NCBI GenBank assembly: GCA_016291495.1
Contig: JAEEXI010000009.1
Location: forward strand, 1 to 64,000
Direction: 5' to 3'
Source of the DNA: Prevotella sp.
Lineage (GTDB): Bacteria > Bacteroidota > Bacteroidia > Bacteroidales > Bacteroidaceae
DNA: 64,000 nt
Made by a program: the position numbers and the translations under genes. How positions within the stretch are numbered: position 1 is the first letter of the stretch; every line of letters begins with the position of its first letter. The notes beneath the pieces were generated by a model. The model was not told where the DNA came from. It saw nothing but the letters and a program-made list of their open reading frames with translations, and searched no databases. This document shows positions 41,563-54,512 of this stretch, one piece after another.

Positions 41563-43421
41563 GACTCTATGGCTTTTCTGATACTTGCTGTGTCTATTCC
41601 GACAATCTGCTGTAGTTCATCCACGGTGCCGTGCTCGACAAACTGGTCGTCGGGCATACCCAGTCGGGTGATGCGGGGAGCGTATCCGTGGTCGTTCATC
41701 CATTCCAGGACGGCCGAGCCGAGTCCTCCGCTCTTGACACCGTTCTCCACGGTGATGACGTGCTTGAATTGACGTCCTACCTCTTCGAGGATATTTTCGT
41801 CCAGCGGCTTCAGGAAACGCATGTCATAATGTGCCGCGGTCGTACCCTCAACAGCTTGTGTGACATTATTGCCTATCGGTCCGATAGAGAGTACGGCTAC
41901 ATCCTCTCCGTCTTTCATCTTGCGACCTGTTCCCACCTTAATCTCCTCGAAAGGACAACGCCAGTTGACCAAGACACCTCCGCCTCTTGGATAACGGATA
42001 ACAAAAGGTCCCTTGTCAGGCAGTTGTGCCGTGTACATCATCCGGCGGAGCTCATGCTCGTCCATCGGAGAGGCTATCGTGAGATGGGGAATCGGACGAA
42101 GGGCAGCCAGGTCGAAGGCACCATGATGCGTCGGCCCGTCTTCTCCCACGATGCCGGCACGGTCGAAACAGAAGACAACGTGCAGGTTGAGCAGGGCGAC
42201 ATCATGGATGATGTTGTCGAAGGCTCTCTGTGAGAAGGCACTGTAGATATTACAGAAGGGGATGAGTCCGTCTTTTGCCATACCACCAGAGAAAGTGACG
42301 GCATGGCCTTCAGCAATACCTACGTCAAAGGTCCTGTCGGGCATCTCCTTCATCATGATATTCATCGAACAGCCGGACGGCATGGCAGGAGTGACACCCA
42401 CTATCTTGGGATTCTGCTGAGCCAGTTCCAGGAGGGTATGCCCGAAGACATCCTGATATTTCTGGGGCTTATTGGGATCTTTATCCACCAGTCGCTCACC
42501 GGTCTCCATGTCAAACTTTCCTGGTGCATGCCACGTGGTGACATCCTTCTCAGCGGGTGCATAGCCATGTCCTTTCTGGGTATGGAGATGAAGCAGCTTC
42601 GGTCCTTTCATGTCTTTTATCTGACGGAGGATACGTACCAGTTCCTTGATATCATGACCATTGAAAGGACCGAAGTAGCGGATGTTCATACCGTCGAAGA
42701 TGTTCTGCTGATGGGAGATGGCGCTCTTGATGGCATTAGCCAGGCGCTGGAGCCCGTTCTGGCGTTCGTCGCTCATCAGTCCCTTTCTGTGCAACCAGTT
42801 GTTGGCCTTGAACTTGATGGCATTATAGGTCTCGTTGGTACTCAAGTTCAGCAGGTATTGCTTCATGCCGCCGACAGAAAGGTCGATGGACATGTTATTG
42901 TCGTTCAATATGATGAGCATATCATTAGGCGAGGAGGACACGTTGTTCAGTCCTTCAAAAGCCAGACCACCACTCAAGGCACCGTCACCGATGACAGCCA
43001 CTACATGACGATTCTCCTTGCCTGTCTTCCTGGCAGCCACAGCCATGCCGAGGGCGGCAGAGACCGAATTGCTGGCATGTCCGCAGGCAAAGGTGTCGTA
43101 TTCACTCTCATAAGGAGAGGGGAAAGGACGGATGCCTCCCAACTTACGATTGGTGCAGAACTGTTCACGGCGTCCTGTCAGTATCTTATGTCCATAGGCC
43201 TGATGTCCCACGTCCCATACGATACGGTCTTCAGGCGTATCGTAGACGTAATGCAAGGCGACGGTCAGTTCGACGACACCCAAGCTGGAGGCGAGGTGTC
43301 CCGGATTCACTGACAACTCCTTCACGATGTCCTCGCGAAGTTCTTGGCAAAGTTCAGGAAGTTGGTCGACCGACAGCTTGCGCAAATCGTCGGGATATTT
43401 GATGTGATTGAGTAATTCCAC
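41559..43421 (-). CDS. dxs: 1-deoxy-D-xylulose-5-phosphate synthase
   Basis: 620 residues from the GTG at 43421 ([15 protein letters not shown]). Thiamine-diphosphate site [16 protein letters not shown]...NDNNMSI, His-containing [13 protein letters not shown], and the transketolase-like second half ([38 protein letters not shown]). First step of the MEP isoprenoid pathway. An ATG at 43460 in the same frame is upstream of the -7 box, so the GTG is preferred. Leads an operon with trkA, trkH and manA. Confidence 0.94.
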   Translation of the reverse strand: MELLNHIKYPDDLRKLSVDQLPELCQELREDIVKELSVNPGHLASSLGVVELTVALHYVYDTPEDRIVWDVGHQAYGHKILTGRREQFCTNRKLGGIRPFPSPYESEYDTFACGHASNSVSAALGMAVAARKTGKENRHVVAVIGDGALSGGLAFEGLNNVSSSPNDMLIILNDNNMSIDLSVGGMKQYLLNLSTNETYNAIKFKANNWLHRKGLMSDERQNGLQRLANAIKSAISHQQNIFDGMNIRYFGPFNGHDIKELVRILRQIKDMKGPKLLHLHTQKGHGYAPAEKDVTTWHAPGKFDMETGERLVDKDPNKPQKYQDVFGHTLLELAQQNPKIVGVTPAMPSGCSMNIMMKEMPDRTFDVGIAEGHAVTFSGGMAKDGLIPFCNIYSAFSQRAFDNIIHDVALLNLHVVFCFDRAGIVGEDGPTHHGAFDLAALRPIPHLTIASPMDEHELRRMMYTAQLPDKGPFVIRYPRGGGVLVNWRCPFEEIKVGTGRKMKDGEDVAVLSIGPIGNNVTQAVEGTTAAHYDMRFLKPLDENILEEVGRQFKHVITVENGVKSGGLGSAVLEWMNDHGYAPRITRLGMPDDQFVEHGTVDELQQIVGIDTASIRKAIES

Positions 43422-43446
43422 CTTAATAATAGCTATTATTATGGTG

Positions 43447-43454
43447 CAAAGATA
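43447..43454 (-). promoter_or_regulatory. dxs -7 box
   Basis: TATCTTTG read on the - strand, 25 bases before the GTG start. Confidence 0.7.
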
Positions 43455-43494
43455 GTGCAAACTGAGTAAAATGCAAAATAAATTCGTATTTATT

Positions 43495-46400
43495 TTATCG
43501 GGTCAGGCTGAATTTCAGTGACAACCCGAAGTCATGTGTGGTGGTAGGATAACTGTTTGCCGACAGTAACGGGGTGTTTGTCTGCCTGTCGTAATAGGCG
43601 CTTAGTGTCAGCAGACGCGATAAGGTGTAATCAGCCATGAAGGAGATCTTCAGTGCTGTATTGCCACTGTTGGCATTGCTGGTACGGGAGGCAATGTCAC
43701 GGGTGATGGCAGCCTGGTCACGCAACGAGAAATCCAGTCGCAGATTGAGGTCATGGTTCACGCCAGTCTTAGGTGCCGTACTCGTTGTCTGCTCTTTGGC
43801 ATTGCCGTTCTTTCTGCCGCCGCGCTGTGCCTTTTTCACCTTACGGTTGCCCTTGCTTCCGAAGATGTTGAAGTCGCTGATCTTATAAGCCAGTCCCACT
43901 ACCCAGTCGTTGGAACGGCTCTCATTGATCTGTATACTGGTCATCGAGAGGTTGAGGACACGGGTCGTACGGTATTCCACCTTTGCCGTGAGGTTGTTGT
44001 TGAACGTCAGGTCAATACCGATGAGCGGGGAGAATGACTCGTTGAGACTGACCGTAGGCACGTTATAACCTAAGTAAGAATTGACGCCAGCATTGGCGGT
44101 ATAGCTGCCTACGGCATAGATGCTCTTATAGGCGTGGTTGATGGTGACGCTCTTGAACACATCACGGAACCACGGCAATTTCGACAGTCCCGTATAACGG
44201 ATGGTCCAGTTAGGCAATAGGCGGGTGAGGGCAGGGAAGAAACTCAGACTGCCTCCGCTGCTGGTATAGGCAGAGAGGAAGGCAGGAATCATCACACTGG
44301 CGCTATAAGGGTCGACTGTCGTCCCATACTGTGCCTCGGCCTGTCGCTGGTAGGACTCCAGTAGTCCGCAGAACCGGTCGAAGGAAGCGGAACGGTAACC
44401 GTTATTGGCATCTCCGAGACTTTCCAATGTGGATTTCAGGGAGATGGTTGTCATCGTAAAGGTTCCGCTTTGGGTGGTCGGCATGCCCTCATACATATAC
44501 TGAATAGACTTTGCCTTTGTTTCCGTACGACTGGCATTCAGGTCGATCTTCAAATCGCGAACAGGTTCCAGTGTCGCTTTTATCTGCAGGTCGTTCGTCA
44601 GGTTGGTGGTAGCGGGAGTCGCTACACTATCGTTACACAGCAACCATCCGTTGTCGTAAGCCTTCTGCAGGTAACTGTCGTCTGTCAGTCCGAAAGCAAA
44701 AGCCAGACCAGGAGTCAGCACACTGCCTGCCCTTCCCTGTCCGAAGCAGTCACCGATATTGGGAAGGAATCCAGGGACGGACATGGCATATTGATGACGG
44801 TAGGATATGCCGATAGTGCGTACCATCATCAGTACACGGGCTGCTGATTGTGCCGGATTGTACCACCATTGCTTATCAACGGGGGGCTTGGGGGCGATGC
44901 TCAACATCAGTTGGATGGTGTCCCTGTTGTTGATACGGATACGGTTGTCGTCCAATACCTTGTATTTCAGGGAATATTTCTTTCCGTCCTTCGTACGTGC
45001 TGTGACATTCAACCGCTTCGATTTCTTCCCGTGGTTGACGATGATGGAGGAGTCGGCCATCAGCGTTACCTCTTTCTGCCACGCATTCTGGTTCTTTGGC
45101 AGAATCTTCTCCTCTTTCTTGGTTTGTTTGTCGTTCTTGTCCTTGGAGACATTCTTGTCCTTGGAGGCATTCTTGTCCTTGGAGGCATTCTTGTCCTTGG
45201 CCGTATTCTTTTTCCTGCTGTTATTATTGGAGGAAGCTGCCTTCTTAAACCGTTCGTTGGCTTTCTTGAGGAAAGGAATGTGGTTGTAGAGCGTCTCCAT
45301 GTTGAAATTACCGTTGACATTCAGCTGACGGGTATTGGCAATGGTATTTCCCAAAGAGGTGCCGTCTTCCAGATCGGTACCGCGAATCCATCTGTAGGTC
45401 GCATTATAGCTGGCATCGGATGTTATCCAGTCGAAGACGGGCAGCTTATTCAAAGGAAGCTGCAGGGAGGCGGTAAATGTCTGTTGGTAGTCAAGGGGGG
45501 TTCCGAAGTGGCGTAAGCTATGCCATACGGAGTCTTTCCATGCCTCATAGCGGTCTGGATAGAGGTCTTTATTGATGGGCCTCTCGTCATAGGGCTCCTC
45601 AATCTCGGCGTGGGTTGCCGACGTGAAGTTCATGTGCAGGTTCTTGGTGAGGTCCCATCGGATGGAGAACTCACGGTTCCACAGGAATTGAGAATTAAAC
45701 GTGACAGGGAGCCGCTCTCCGTTCAGGTCTTCCATGTCGCGTTCCTGTAACTCATAGTAGGAACGGGTTATCTCCGTATTAAACGAGACGCTTTGGGGCA
45801 ACCAGTTCAGTCCGAACTGTTTGGGATATTGCATCCATTTCGATTTGCTCTTATTGTTCTTGAATGGTTCCCAGGCCTTATAGACGGGGCTCCAGTTGTA
45901 ACTCAGGGCGCCACGCCAGTTATCCTCTTTCTCGTAGACCGTCGTCTCACCACTGGTATGACGATGGGAATGGCTGTATGAGAACGAGAAGTTGGCAGGG
46001 TCATAAGGCATCGGATGCCGCTTGGTCTTGATACCCACCCGTACGTTGGACAGTGAGAAATTCGTCGTAGTCGTCTTCGTAACGGCAATGCTTTCGATAG
46101 AGTCCCGTTCCTGTTGGTTGATAGTAGCATCCAAGGCATCCTTGAGTTCCAAGTCAGTATCCAACGGGTTGTATTTCGGACGTTTCTCCTCCTTGGTGAC
46201 GGAGTAGTAGAGCGGTGCGCTTACCTTTGCCTTGTCAGGGAAGAACTTACCCAGTTCGACATTCGCTGTGATGGAGTAGGTCTTATAGTCATCCATGGAA
46301 CGTTGCAGGATGCCTTCTTCCAGTCCACCGAACCCGGCAGTCATGATCTTACCTGTCATATTGAGCGTGCCGACATCCGACAACTGGAGGTTCAGGGCAC

Positions 46401-49400
46401 CGCTGGCAGCCCATCCGCCATTACTGTTCGTTTCCATCAGGCGCAGCTCGTTGACCCAGACCTCTCCCGATTTCGGTTCGTCAGAGATATTACGGACACC
46501 AATCATCATCGTCTTCACTTCTCCCAAAGTAGGATTACCCATAATACTGATGGTATTCTTGGGGTTGTTAGGGTCGGCCTGCGAGTACAGTTGGTTATAG
46601 GAAGCTCCGCCTGTGGCCCTCGCCTTGTTACGTTCTTTCTTCAAGTTCGTAAATAATGAGAGGTCCATATCCAACATATTGTCCTGAGGCCATACCGCCC
46701 GGCAGTCCTCTACGTTGTATTTGTTGTAGTCGTTACGGTCAGGGGTCAGGGAGAGTGGGATGACGTATTCGTAGTAGTTGTTCTTGTAGTCATTACCCAA
46801 CCGGATGAAGACAGCCAATTCACCGTCCTTCAGGTTCGTGTCGTCAATCTCGTGGTTGGCATGATTGAACATCTGGAGGTGCTTGTATCGGCGTAAGTCG
46901 AGCATGGTGTTCTTATAGACAGCTTTCGACTCACCAGGAGCCAGATGATGGACATCCATCTTCATCGACTGCTCGTTCTCTTCCACCAATTGAGGCTGTG
47001 AGGGGTCTGTTGACCTGCTGATACCTGGAGGCAGCACATAGTTGACGGGACGTTTGTCGTTGTTCTCTTCGATATTGACGGCGCTGACCTCCAGCGATCC
47101 GCTTTCTGCTACGGTTGACAGCGGTTGGTGGTAGATACGCCATTCTCCACGTACCAGGTCAAGAGAACCGAAACGCAGGAAAATCGGGCGCTTGAACTGA
47201 GTCAGGAACATACGCATGAAACGGATACTGGTGAAGTCGCCAATGCTACCTACACGCTCGTCATACTGGTCAAGGGGAATGCGGAACTGATACCATTTCA
47301 CCGTCTCACGAGTACCGTTACGGAGGGCAACACTTGCCTCACGTATATCCGTAATGTGGTTTCTGCCCATCTGCATGTCCTCTGGTCGGATGCTGACCCT
47401 ATACTGGTAGTACCGCTCGTATTCATTCAGGGTGTAGTCCTGGTTGATATCCTCTACATCGGGGAAGGTCTTATAGCTCGTATCGAAGCCTTCCGTCTGC
47501 TGTTCACTGTCAGGCGAGTTACCCTGTGGCAGGTTGATACGCTTGTAACGGTCGAGGATGGAGGCTTGTCGCGCATCCAGGTCTGAGCCACGGAAGTAGT
47601 GGTAGTTATCGTTGGCCGGGTCGGCATTCCATGCAGCACGTACACTGTCGTTCACGCTGACGTTACTGAGGAAATTGGCATAGGCAGGCTTTGCTCTCTC
47701 TTCCTCGTCGTTCAAACCATCTAATCCGATATCCTGTTTGGCTCGTGCACCAGATGACGTGGCGAAGGCATAGGTCTGTGTGGCCTGGACAGGAATCTTA
47801 CCCCATGCACTGTTGGTGAACGAACCAGTACCGTCGACAGGCATGCCACTTTCGTAGAACTTCTTACCGTCACGGAGGATATCCTCACTGACCTCACCCA
47901 GGTTGATATACAGGTCGCCGCTATATTCCGAAGCATCACCCTCTCGTGAGGAATAGATAAACGGATCCAGCATCCAGAACTCGATATATTCTATATTCGC
48001 CGTCTCAAAGTCGTTGGTGTCCAGCTTACGCATCATACCGCCCCATCGCTGTTGCGGTTTGGTGAGTTTTCCGTCCATCGTTACCTCTGTCGTCAGATTA
48101 TAGGCGCCACGCTCCTCTGGGTAGTAGGCGAGGTCGAGGATGGGAAGTGTTGCAGTAGCACCGCTATAGGTACTCTGTTGCCTGTTCGGATAAAGCTCAC
48201 TCACATAGACGGCACGGACATAGTGGTTCGACAACTGCTCAAGGTCGCTCTTAATATGACTGGGGGTCAGGGATGATGAACGGTAGGTGAAGAGCGGATC
48301 GATGTTATACCATGCCAGCAGTGAACGGTTGAAACCACTGGTCACGGAGTCCTTGTCATTATGTTCCTTGAACATGGAGGGCACACTTGACAATACCCAT
48401 GCCTTAGGCTCGCTGACATCAATCCCGTTCTTGGCATTCTCAAAATCGTCGATGTACGACGCATTATCCTGTGTACCTCCCGCCTGTCCTGCAATGAGTT
48501 GGGCAAACTCCCCCGTGAAGGTGATTTGCGAAGGTTGCGTACAATGCAGGAAAGGCAACTTGTCCAACATCTTGGTGAGCCACTGGCTTTCATGCTTCCA
48601 GTTGATATTCACGCCCCAGAGAGTGTTCTTTAACGGCTCAGAACCCATGGTGACCTTCGAGGTCAGCGTCTGTTCCGTCAGGTGCTGTATGGTACCGCCA
48701 ATCTGCAGGTCTTTCGAGAAGTCGTACTCCCAGTTCAGACCCAGCATGGTCTTTCGTTGCATGCCGTAGTCCGTATTGCTTTCCAGTGATACATTGACGC
48801 TTGTTCCGGCATCAATGATGCTCTGGTTCAAGATGGTCACCTCACCTGCCGAGTAGTCAACGCTATAGTCTGAGCCTTCTGTGAGGATGACACCGCCTGC
48901 CGTGACGACAACCGAACCCTGTGGTACGTTATAGGCACCCAGTGAAATGACATTGGCGGATGTTCCCTTGAACTGACCCACCAACAGGTATTTGTTTTTG
49001 TCGGTCATCTGCAGGGCGGCCGTCCTGGTGGTGTCGTAGAGCTCATAGAATGTGTATTTGGCTATCTTCTCGGGAGAAACATGGTTCTTTTCCAGGAACT
49101 GGTGGAGTGTCTTGCCAAACGGTTCGACAGAAGGGAAGAACACACGACCCTCGCTGACGGTATAGCCTTCTACGAAGTCGAAATATCCGTTTGGATGTGC
49201 CCTGTTGTTATTGTCTAGGCGGTCGCATCCCAGTCCACGAAGCAGGGTAATGTCCTTGACCTCAGGAATGTAGGTCAGATAGACGCCTGCCGTATCGCTT
49301 TGGAACTTGATGTCGAGGCGGAACCTGGTCTTCTCTACATTCGAAGCGAGGTAGTAGACGTTTTTCATCATCAACTCCCAGTTGTTCTGTGACGGATTAT

Positions 49401-50937
49401 TACTGGTATTCTTCAGCGATTTCACAAACAACGCCTCCCCGGCAGCGGTGTGGTCGCTGGCAAACTCTCCCACCTGATAGACCCGTCCTCCGTAAGTGAA
49501 CTCAAAGGCAACGCCCAGCACCTGGTCCGTTTGGATGCCAGCCTTGAGGGATACATATCCCAGTGCAGTATTGACTTTGTACTCAGAGCTGTTCAGCAGG
49601 CGTGCCGAAGCCAGTTTCTCATAGTCGATACCTCCCGTGAAGCCGATAATACCGTCGAGCACCGTCGATGTCTGGTCGATGTTACGGGCATCCGCATAGG
49701 TGGTTATCATACTGCTGTACTCACTGTTGGCATCATTGCTGGGAATGGTGGACACCGTACCTCCTGAACCCCAACGGGTGGAAGTACTCTCGGCGAGGTC
49801 GGTCAGGGCGATGATATTACGGGTGTTGGCAGTCGTTCCTGTCTTGTTGGTGACCCATATCTCAACCCGTGAAATCTGAATACCGGTCATGATGTTAGGC
49901 AGTTTCTGCATGGCATCATCATAGTGTTCCCTGAAATACTTTGCCAGGAAGAAGTGACGGTTCTCCTCATAGTCGGCAACGTTCAACTCAAAGGGCGTCA
50001 ACTGTACACCACCCTTGGATGACACGCTGGACGTTTTGGATTTCTTCTGCGAGAAGACGGTCTGCAGTTTCAGTTTGCCAAACTGCATGTCCGTGCGGAC
50101 ACCAAAGAGGCTGGAGGCTCCCTTCACCAGTGAGTTGTTGGTGGGGAAGGTGACGTTACCAGCTTCGATGAGTTTGATGATCTCATCTTCCTTACCCTCG
50201 TAGCGCAGTTTGATGTTCTTGGTATCGAAGTCGAAAGTGGCATCGGTATTGTAGTTCAGGTTCATGTTCACCTTGTCGCCTACCTTACCCGACACGTTCA
50301 GGTTGATTTTCTCATCGAAGTCAACGGCCTTGGTCTTTCTGTTACGTTCCGGCAATGAGGGATTGTCGATGATCTTGAAATTGCCGCCCAGCTTCAACTC
50401 TGCCGTTCCCTGAGTCTTGATGCGCACGCCACCGGGACCGAAAATCTTCTCCGCTGGACCTATGTCGAAGTGCATGTCGGCAAAGTCGAACTTGTCCTTG
50501 CCCTTGGCAGCAAAGTTGGCAGCGTTCTTCTGACGGAAATACTGGCGCAGTTCACGCTGACGGCTCCACTCCTGGTATTCCTCCGGCAGCATCAGGATAG
50601 GGGTGTTCAGATACAGGCTGCCTATCTTAGAGCCTATCAAGTAGTAACCCAGTGAGTCGTTATACTCAGCCTGTTGCTTGATGTTCTCTGGTATGCGGAG
50701 GTCGACAACCGACGAGTCAAGGTCGCTGACGACCACAGGACTGGTCTTCTTGATTTTCCAGCGGGGATGGAGCAGGGAGTCGGGAATTTCTTCTTCCTCG
50801 GTCACTAACGTCGGCTGTGCCTTGATGGAATCTTTCTCGTCAGGACGTGAAGGGAAGGGGAATACCGTAGGCAGCATGTGTGCCAGGGCAACCATGCTGA
50901 TGAGCAAAAAAATAATATATACTCCGATTCTCTTCAC
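43495..50937 (-). CDS. sprA: Type IX secretion outer-membrane translocon SprA (Sov)
   Basis: 2480 residues, the size of the giant 36-strand barrel. It has an N-terminal signal ([20 protein letters not shown]), the conserved opening block [20 protein letters not shown] with ELKLGGNFK, repeated beta strands with N-x-D turns, and a C-terminal strand ([13 protein letters not shown]). It exports T9SS cargo across the outer membrane. A Lys-rich low-complexity insert (three [14 protein letters not shown] units, encoded near 45110-45200) interrupts the C-terminal half. It follows ruvA after 10 bases. Confidence 0.95.
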   Translation of the reverse strand: MKRIGVYIIFLLISMVALAHMLPTVFPFPSRPDEKDSIKAQPTLVTEEEEIPDSLLHPRWKIKKTSPVVVSDLDSSVVDLRIPENIKQQAEYNDSLGYYLIGSKIGSLYLNTPILMLPEEYQEWSRQRELRQYFRQKNAANFAAKGKDKFDFADMHFDIGPAEKIFGPGGVRIKTQGTAELKLGGNFKIIDNPSLPERNRKTKAVDFDEKINLNVSGKVGDKVNMNLNYNTDATFDFDTKNIKLRYEGKEDEIIKLIEAGNVTFPTNNSLVKGASSLFGVRTDMQFGKLKLQTVFSQKKSKTSSVSSKGGVQLTPFELNVADYEENRHFFLAKYFREHYDDAMQKLPNIMTGIQISRVEIWVTNKTGTTANTRNIIALTDLAESTSTRWGSGGTVSTIPSNDANSEYSSMITTYADARNIDQTSTVLDGIIGFTGGIDYEKLASARLLNSSEYKVNTALGYVSLKAGIQTDQVLGVAFEFTYGGRVYQVGEFASDHTAAGEALFVKSLKNTSNNPSQNNWELMMKNVYYLASNVEKTRFRLDIKFQSDTAGVYLTYIPEVKDITLLRGLGCDRLDNNNRAHPNGYFDFVEGYTVSEGRVFFPSVEPFGKTLHQFLEKNHVSPEKIAKYTFYELYDTTRTAALQMTDKNKYLLVGQFKGTSANVISLGAYNVPQGSVVVTAGGVILTEGSDYSVDYSAGEVTILNQSIIDAGTSVNVSLESNTDYGMQRKTMLGLNWEYDFSKDLQIGGTIQHLTEQTLTSKVTMGSEPLKNTLWGVNINWKHESQWLTKMLDKLPFLHCTQPSQITFTGEFAQLIAGQAGGTQDNASYIDDFENAKNGIDVSEPKAWVLSSVPSMFKEHNDKDSVTSGFNRSLLAWYNIDPLFTYRSSSLTPSHIKSDLEQLSNHYVRAVYVSELYPNRQQSTYSGATATLPILDLAYYPEERGAYNLTTEVTMDGKLTKPQQRWGGMMRKLDTNDFETANIEYIEFWMLDPFIYSSREGDASEYSGDLYINLGEVSEDILRDGKKFYESGMPVDGTGSFTNSAWGKIPVQATQTYAFATSSGARAKQDIGLDGLNDEEERAKPAYANFLSNVSVNDSVRAAWNADPANDNYHYFRGSDLDARQASILDRYKRINLPQGNSPDSEQQTEGFDTSYKTFPDVEDINQDYTLNEYERYYQYRVSIRPEDMQMGRNHITDIREASVALRNGTRETVKWYQFRIPLDQYDERVGSIGDFTSIRFMRMFLTQFKRPIFLRFGSLDLVRGEWRIYHQPLSTVAESGSLEVSAVNIEENNDKRPVNYVLPPGISRSTDPSQPQLVEENEQSMKMDVHHLAPGESKAVYKNTMLDLRRYKHLQMFNHANHEIDDTNLKDGELAVFIRLGNDYKNNYYEYVIPLSLTPDRNDYNKYNVEDCRAVWPQDNMLDMDLSLFTNLKKERNKARATGGASYNQLYSQADPNNPKNTISIMGNPTLGEVKTMMIGVRNISDEPKSGEVWVNELRLMETNSNGGWAASGALNLQLSDVGTLNMTGKIMTAGFGGLEEGILQRSMDDYKTYSITANVELGKFFPDKAKVSAPLYYSVTKEEKRPKYNPLDTDLELKDALDATINQQERDSIESIAVTKTTTTNFSLSNVRVGIKTKRHPMPYDPANFSFSYSHSHRHTSGETTVYEKEDNWRGALSYNWSPVYKAWEPFKNNKSKSKWMQYPKQFGLNWLPQSVSFNTEITRSYYELQERDMEDLNGERLPVTFNSQFLWNREFSIRWDLTKNLHMNFTSATHAEIEEPYDERPINKDLYPDRYEAWKDSVWHSLRHFGTPLDYQQTFTASLQLPLNKLPVFDWITSDASYNATYRWIRGTDLEDGTSLGNTIANTRQLNVNGNFNMETLYNHIPFLKKANERFKKAASSNNNSRKKNTAKDKNASKDKNASKDKNVSKDKNDKQTKKEEKILPKNQNAWQKEVTLMADSSIIVNHGKKSKRLNVTARTKDGKKYSLKYKVLDDNRIRINNRDTIQLMLSIAPKPPVDKQWWYNPAQSAARVLMMVRTIGISYRHQYAMSVPGFLPNIGDCFGQGRAGSVLTPGLAFAFGLTDDSYLQKAYDNGWLLCNDSVATPATTNLTNDLQIKATLEPVRDLKIDLNASRTETKAKSIQYMYEGMPTTQSGTFTMTTISLKSTLESLGDANNGYRSASFDRFCGLLESYQRQAEAQYGTTVDPYSASVMIPAFLSAYTSSGGSLSFFPALTRLLPNWTIRYTGLSKLPWFRDVFKSVTINHAYKSIYAVGSYTANAGVNSYLGYNVPTVSLNESFSPLIGIDLTFNNNLTAKVEYRTTRVLNLSMTSIQINESRSNDWVVGLAYKISDFNIFGSKGNRKVKKAQRGGRKNGNAKEQTTSTAPKTGVNHDLNLRLDFSLRDQAAITRDIASRTSNANSGNTALKISFMADYTLSRLLTLSAYYDRQTNTPLLSANSYPTTTHDFGLSLKFSLTR

Positions 50938-50947
50938 GCTATATGCT

Positions 50948-51550
50948 TCACTTTATTTGTTTCAAGGCAAGCTTCACCACCTGCTCGACGGGAGCGTCAG
51001 GCTGCTCCTGGAGAATGGCGACGACGACCTTCTGGGTGGGGGCTGGCGAGAAACCCAGCATCGTGAGGGCTGCCACTGCCTCGTCTCTCACGGCATTGTT
51101 GACGGGGGCGGCAATGGTTCCGCCAGCAGGTATCTCGTCGGCAATACCCAAGGCAACAATCTTGTCGCGCAGATCGACGATGATGCGCTGGGCCGTCATC
51201 TTACCGATGCCCTTGATGCCTTTCACTACCCGTTCATTACCTGTCGAGATGGCACTGCATAGCTCTGCCACACTCATCGACGAGAGCATCATGCGGGCGG
51301 TATTCGGACCTACGCCGCTGACGGAGATCAGCAGTTCAAACATCTCACGTTCCTTCTTGTTCACAAAACCATACAATACATGGGCGTCCTCACGAATCGA
51401 CTCATAGACGTAGAGCTTCGCCTCTTTCTTGCCCTGAATAGCACTGTAGCTATTCAGTGAGATATTCAGACCGTAACCCACTCCTGCCGCTTCAATCGTT
51501 GCCAGGGCAGGGGTCAGTTCCGTCAACTCACCCTTTACATATTCTATCAT
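50948..51550 (-). CDS. ruvA: Holliday junction branch-migration protein RuvA
   Basis: 200 residues: OB-fold N-terminus ([20 protein letters not shown]), the helix-hairpin-helix pairs ([38 protein letters not shown]), and the C-terminal domain that contacts RuvB ([20 protein letters not shown]). Same transcript as sprA. The 199 bases between its start and ddh are AT-rich and hold only the two divergent promoters. Confidence 0.95.
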   Translation of the reverse strand: MIEYVKGELTELTPALATIEAAGVGYGLNISLNSYSAIQGKKEAKLYVYESIREDAHVLYGFVNKKEREMFELLISVSGVGPNTARMMLSSMSVAELCSAISTGNERVVKGIKGIGKMTAQRIIVDLRDKIVALGIADEIPAGGTIAAPVNNAVRDEAVAALTMLGFSPAPTQKVVVAILQEQPDAPVEQVVKLALKQIK

Positions 51551-51696
51551 AACGCATGTTGTATTAATACAATCTTATAAACGCAGACCGTTTACATTTT
51601 ATTGTATTTACCTGCAGAATAGATACGAATAGTTACAGATAGTCACTTTTTTTGAAGATTTTCTTCCTTTTCGTTACATCTTTCACCAAAAAAATG

Positions 51697-51704
51697 TACC
51701 TTTG
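51697..51704 (+). promoter_or_regulatory. ddh -7 box
   Basis: TACCTTTG, 45 bases before ATG 51750. Confidence 0.65.
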
Positions 51705-51749
51705 CAAGCGAAAAGGATATAAAACCAACTAAAATAGATAACAGACGTT

Positions 51750-52649
51750 ATGAAAAAGATTCGCGCTGCCGTCGTTGGATACGGCAATATCGGCAAATTT
51801 ACCATCGAGGCACTGGAAGCCTCTGCCGATTTTGAGATTGCAGGAGTAGTACGTAGGAACGGTGCAGAAAACAAGCCCGCCGAACTGGCTCCTTATGAGG
51901 TTGTAAAGGATATCAGGGAACTCCACGATGTCGATGTGGCCATCCTTGCCACACCAACCCGCTCCTGTGAGGAATATGCCAAGCAAATCCTGCCGTTGGG
52001 CATCAATACCGTCGACTCGTTCGATATCCACACCAATATCCGTGGCTATCGCGAGCGACTGATGGAAATCAACAAGCAGACCAATACCGTCAGTGTCATT
52101 GCTGCCGGTTGGGACCCGGGTTCCGACTCCATCGTGCGCACACTGATGCAGAGCCTTGCCCCCAAGGGACTCTCCTATACCAATTTCGGTCCCGGCATGT
52201 CGATGGGCCACTCCGTCTGCGTCCGCTCGAAGGCAGGTGTCAAGAACGCCCTGTCGATGACCATTCCCCTTGGCGAGGGCATCCATCGTCGTATGGTATA
52301 TGTCGAGTTGGAAGACGGCTACACGCTGGAGCAAGTCACCAAGGACATCAAGGCCGACCCCTATTTCGCCAATGACGAGACACACGTCTTCGCCGTCGAG
52401 TCGGTAGATGCCGTCAAGGACATGGGACATGGTGTCAACCTCGTCCGTAAGGGTGTCAGCGGCAAGACGCAGAACCAGCGTCTGGAGTTCAATATGAGTA
52501 TCAACAATCCTGCCCTCACCGCACAGGTACTGGTCAACGTGGCCCGCGCCTCCTTGCGCCAGCAGCCCGGCTGCTATACGATGATCGAGATTCCCGTCAT
52601 CGACATGCTGCCCGGTGAGCGCGCCGACCTGATAGAACACTTAGTCTGA
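51750..52649 (+). CDS. ddh: meso-Diaminopimelate dehydrogenase
   Basis: 299 residues. NADP-binding Rossmann motif VVGYGNIGKFTIEALE, dehydrogenase pocket TVDSFDIHTNI and AAGWDPGSDSIVRTLMQ, and the C-terminal NMSINNPALTAQVLVNVARA, all typical of Ddh. It makes meso-DAP by reductive amination for lysine and peptidoglycan. It is followed after 2 bases by a Fur-family gene. Confidence 0.94.
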   Translation: MKKIRAAVVGYGNIGKFTIEALEASADFEIAGVVRRNGAENKPAELAPYEVVKDIRELHDVDVAILATPTRSCEEYAKQILPLGINTVDSFDIHTNIRGYRERLMEINKQTNTVSVIAAGWDPGSDSIVRTLMQSLAPKGLSYTNFGPGMSMGHSVCVRSKAGVKNALSMTIPLGEGIHRRMVYVELEDGYTLEQVTKDIKADPYFANDETHVFAVESVDAVKDMGHGVNLVRKGVSGKTQNQRLEFNMSINNPALTAQVLVNVARASLRQQPGCYTMIEIPVIDMLPGERADLIEHLV

Positions 52650-52651
52650 TC

Positions 52652-53074
52652 ATGCATCCGGATATCCCCGACGAGCAGGTGCTCAACAATGCAGGTATCC
52701 GTGTCACGGCAGTACGTCTGCTGATATGGCGACAGATACGGCACGGTTTCCAGGACGCCTTCAGTCTGGGCGACCTGGAAGCCAGGCTGCCGACCGTCGA
52801 CCGCTCTACACTCTTCCGTACCCTTACCCTGCTTACGGAAGCCCATCTGTTGCACGACATCGACGACGGGTCAGGCTCGCAGAAATACTGCGTCTGCCAT
52901 CTTGACGACACCCGCCATTGCGAGGGACACGTGCACGTCACCTGTCGCCAGTGTCACCGTACCTTCTGCCTCACCCACGTACGCATCCCCTCCGTGCCCT
53001 TGCCAGAGGGTTTCGTGCAGGAAGAAACGGAATATATCGTCAAGGGCATCTGTCCCGCCTGTGCCAGAAAATAA
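52652..53074 (+). CDS. Fur-family metalloregulator
   Basis: 140 residues. Winged helix with NNAGIRVTAVRLLIWRQI and VDRSTLFRTLTLLTEAHLLH, then the metal-binding half with HCEGHVHVTCRQCHRTFC and the closing GICPACARK, giving two CxxC zinc pairs. Whether it is Fur, Zur or PerR cannot be settled from sequence alone; the GHVHVTC block suits a Zur/Fur-like sensor. Co-transcribed with ddh. Confidence 0.85.
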   Translation: MHPDIPDEQVLNNAGIRVTAVRLLIWRQIRHGFQDAFSLGDLEARLPTVDRSTLFRTLTLLTEAHLLHDIDDGSGSQKYCVCHLDDTRHCEGHVHVTCRQCHRTFCLTHVRIPSVPLPEGFVQEETEYIVKGICPACARK

Positions 53075-53087
53075 TCAAACAATCAAA

Positions 53088-54512
53088 ATGAAGAGCAAAC
53101 TACTAAACTTAATGGCTTTAAGCCTGTTGCTTCCTGTCGCTATGGAGGCACAAGACTATGCGAAGTATTATCAGAACCTGCCCGTCGAAGTCAAGCAGGT
53201 CAGTCGTCCGCAGATTCCTGCCAACGAGGTGAACATCAAGGAGGTCGGTGGAGTGGGCGATGGTATCACCCTGAATACGGAGGCCTTCAGCAAGGCCATC
53301 TCGAAACTCCATAAGATGGGGGGCGGCCGTCTCGTCGTCCCTCAGGGCGTATGGCTCACAGGACCCATCTCGCTGAAGGATAACATAGAGCTGCATCTCG
53401 ACAAGAACGCCATCATCTATTTCTCACCCGACAAGCGGTTATATGTGGTGGAAGGCGGTAAATCGAGTCGTGTGGAACCTTGCATCAAGGCCTCGAAACG
53501 TAAGAACGTCGCCATTACAGGCGAGGGCATCATCGACGGTAACGGAGCCCAGTGGCGACCCGTGAAGCGCAACAAGGTGAGTGATGCGGAGTGGAGCGTC
53601 TTCAAACAGATGGGCGGCGTGGAACGTCAGAACGGCACGCTATGGTATCCCTGGCAACTGAAGTCCGGCTATCCCGACATCAAGGACTCCCCCGAGAAAC
53701 AGGAGAAGATGCGTAACGACCTGGTGCGCTTCACCGATTGTGAGAACGTGCTCTTCGAGGGAGTGACCTTCCAGAACGCCCCCAAGTTTCATGTGCACCC
53801 CTGCTATTGCAAGAACGTCATCATCGACGGCATCACCGTACGCTGTCCCTGGAATGCCCAGAACGGTGACGCCATCGACTTCAGTGACGTGAACGTCGGA
53901 CTCATTGTCAACGCTACGGTAGATGCCGGTGACGACGGCCTCTGCATGAAGAGCGGCAGCTATCGCAACGGTGCACCAGCCAACGGATGCGAGGATATCC
54001 TCATTCAGGACAATACCGTCTATCATGCCCATGGCGGTTTCGTGCTGGGCAGTGAAACGGTGACTGGCATGCGCCGCATGGTAGTGCGTAACTGTCGTTT
54101 CAGCGGTACAGACACAGGACTGCGCTTCAAGAGCGGTATGGGACGTGGCGGAAAGACCGAGCAACTCTTTATCTCCGACATCGTCATGACGGACATCAAA
54201 GACGAGGCCATCGTCTTCCAGTGCGACTATGTCGACCGCCCCGCAGGCTCAGACCCCAATGCCGTCCCCGCCTTCACCGAGGAACAGAAGAAACTGGCTC
54301 CCGACTTCCAGGACATCCATATCTCGAATGTCGTCTGCCGTGGCGCGAAGACAGGCATCAAGGCTGGCGGTATCCTCGGCCTTCACTGTGTACACGATAT
54401 CGAAATCAACAACACTACCATCGTCTATGACAAGACCGCACAGCAGATTGATGACAAGACCGCAAAACTACAACTGACGAATGTGAAAATGATACCGTCA
54501 GCCGCCCAGTAA
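53088..54512 (+). CDS. GH28 polygalacturonase
   Basis: 474 residues from MKSKLLNLMALSLLLPVAME, with a signal peptide. GH28 motifs in order: NAQNGDAIDFSDVN (N-x-D type), DAGDDGLCMKSG (double Asp), HAHGGFVLGSETVTG (G-H-G-like) and LRFKSGMGRGG (R-x-K). It hydrolyses homogalacturonan or rhamnogalacturonan, complementing the PL1 and GH105 enzymes at 19.6-22.4 kb. It starts 13 bases after the Fur-family gene and ends abutting the convergent lpdA stop. Confidence 0.9.
   Translation: MKSKLLNLMALSLLLPVAMEAQDYAKYYQNLPVEVKQVSRPQIPANEVNIKEVGGVGDGITLNTEAFSKAISKLHKMGGGRLVVPQGVWLTGPISLKDNIELHLDKNAIIYFSPDKRLYVVEGGKSSRVEPCIKASKRKNVAITGEGIIDGNGAQWRPVKRNKVSDAEWSVFKQMGGVERQNGTLWYPWQLKSGYPDIKDSPEKQEKMRNDLVRFTDCENVLFEGVTFQNAPKFHVHPCYCKNVIIDGITVRCPWNAQNGDAIDFSDVNVGLIVNATVDAGDDGLCMKSGSYRNGAPANGCEDILIQDNTVYHAHGGFVLGSETVTGMRRMVVRNCRFSGTDTGLRFKSGMGRGGKTEQLFISDIVMTDIKDEAIVFQCDYVDRPAGSDPNAVPAFTEEQKKLAPDFQDIHISNVVCRGAKTGIKAGGILGLHCVHDIEINNTTIVYDKTAQQIDDKTAKLQLTNVKMIPSAAQ

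Noticed and set aside
43421..43460. Longer dxs start at ATG 43460
   Set aside because: It lies upstream of the -7 box TATCTTTG (43454-43447), so it cannot be on the transcript; GTG 43421 fits the family N-terminus.
53317..54164. Long - strand frames opposite the GH28 gene
   Set aside because: Shadow frames: the + strand product has all GH28 motifs and the opposite frames have none.
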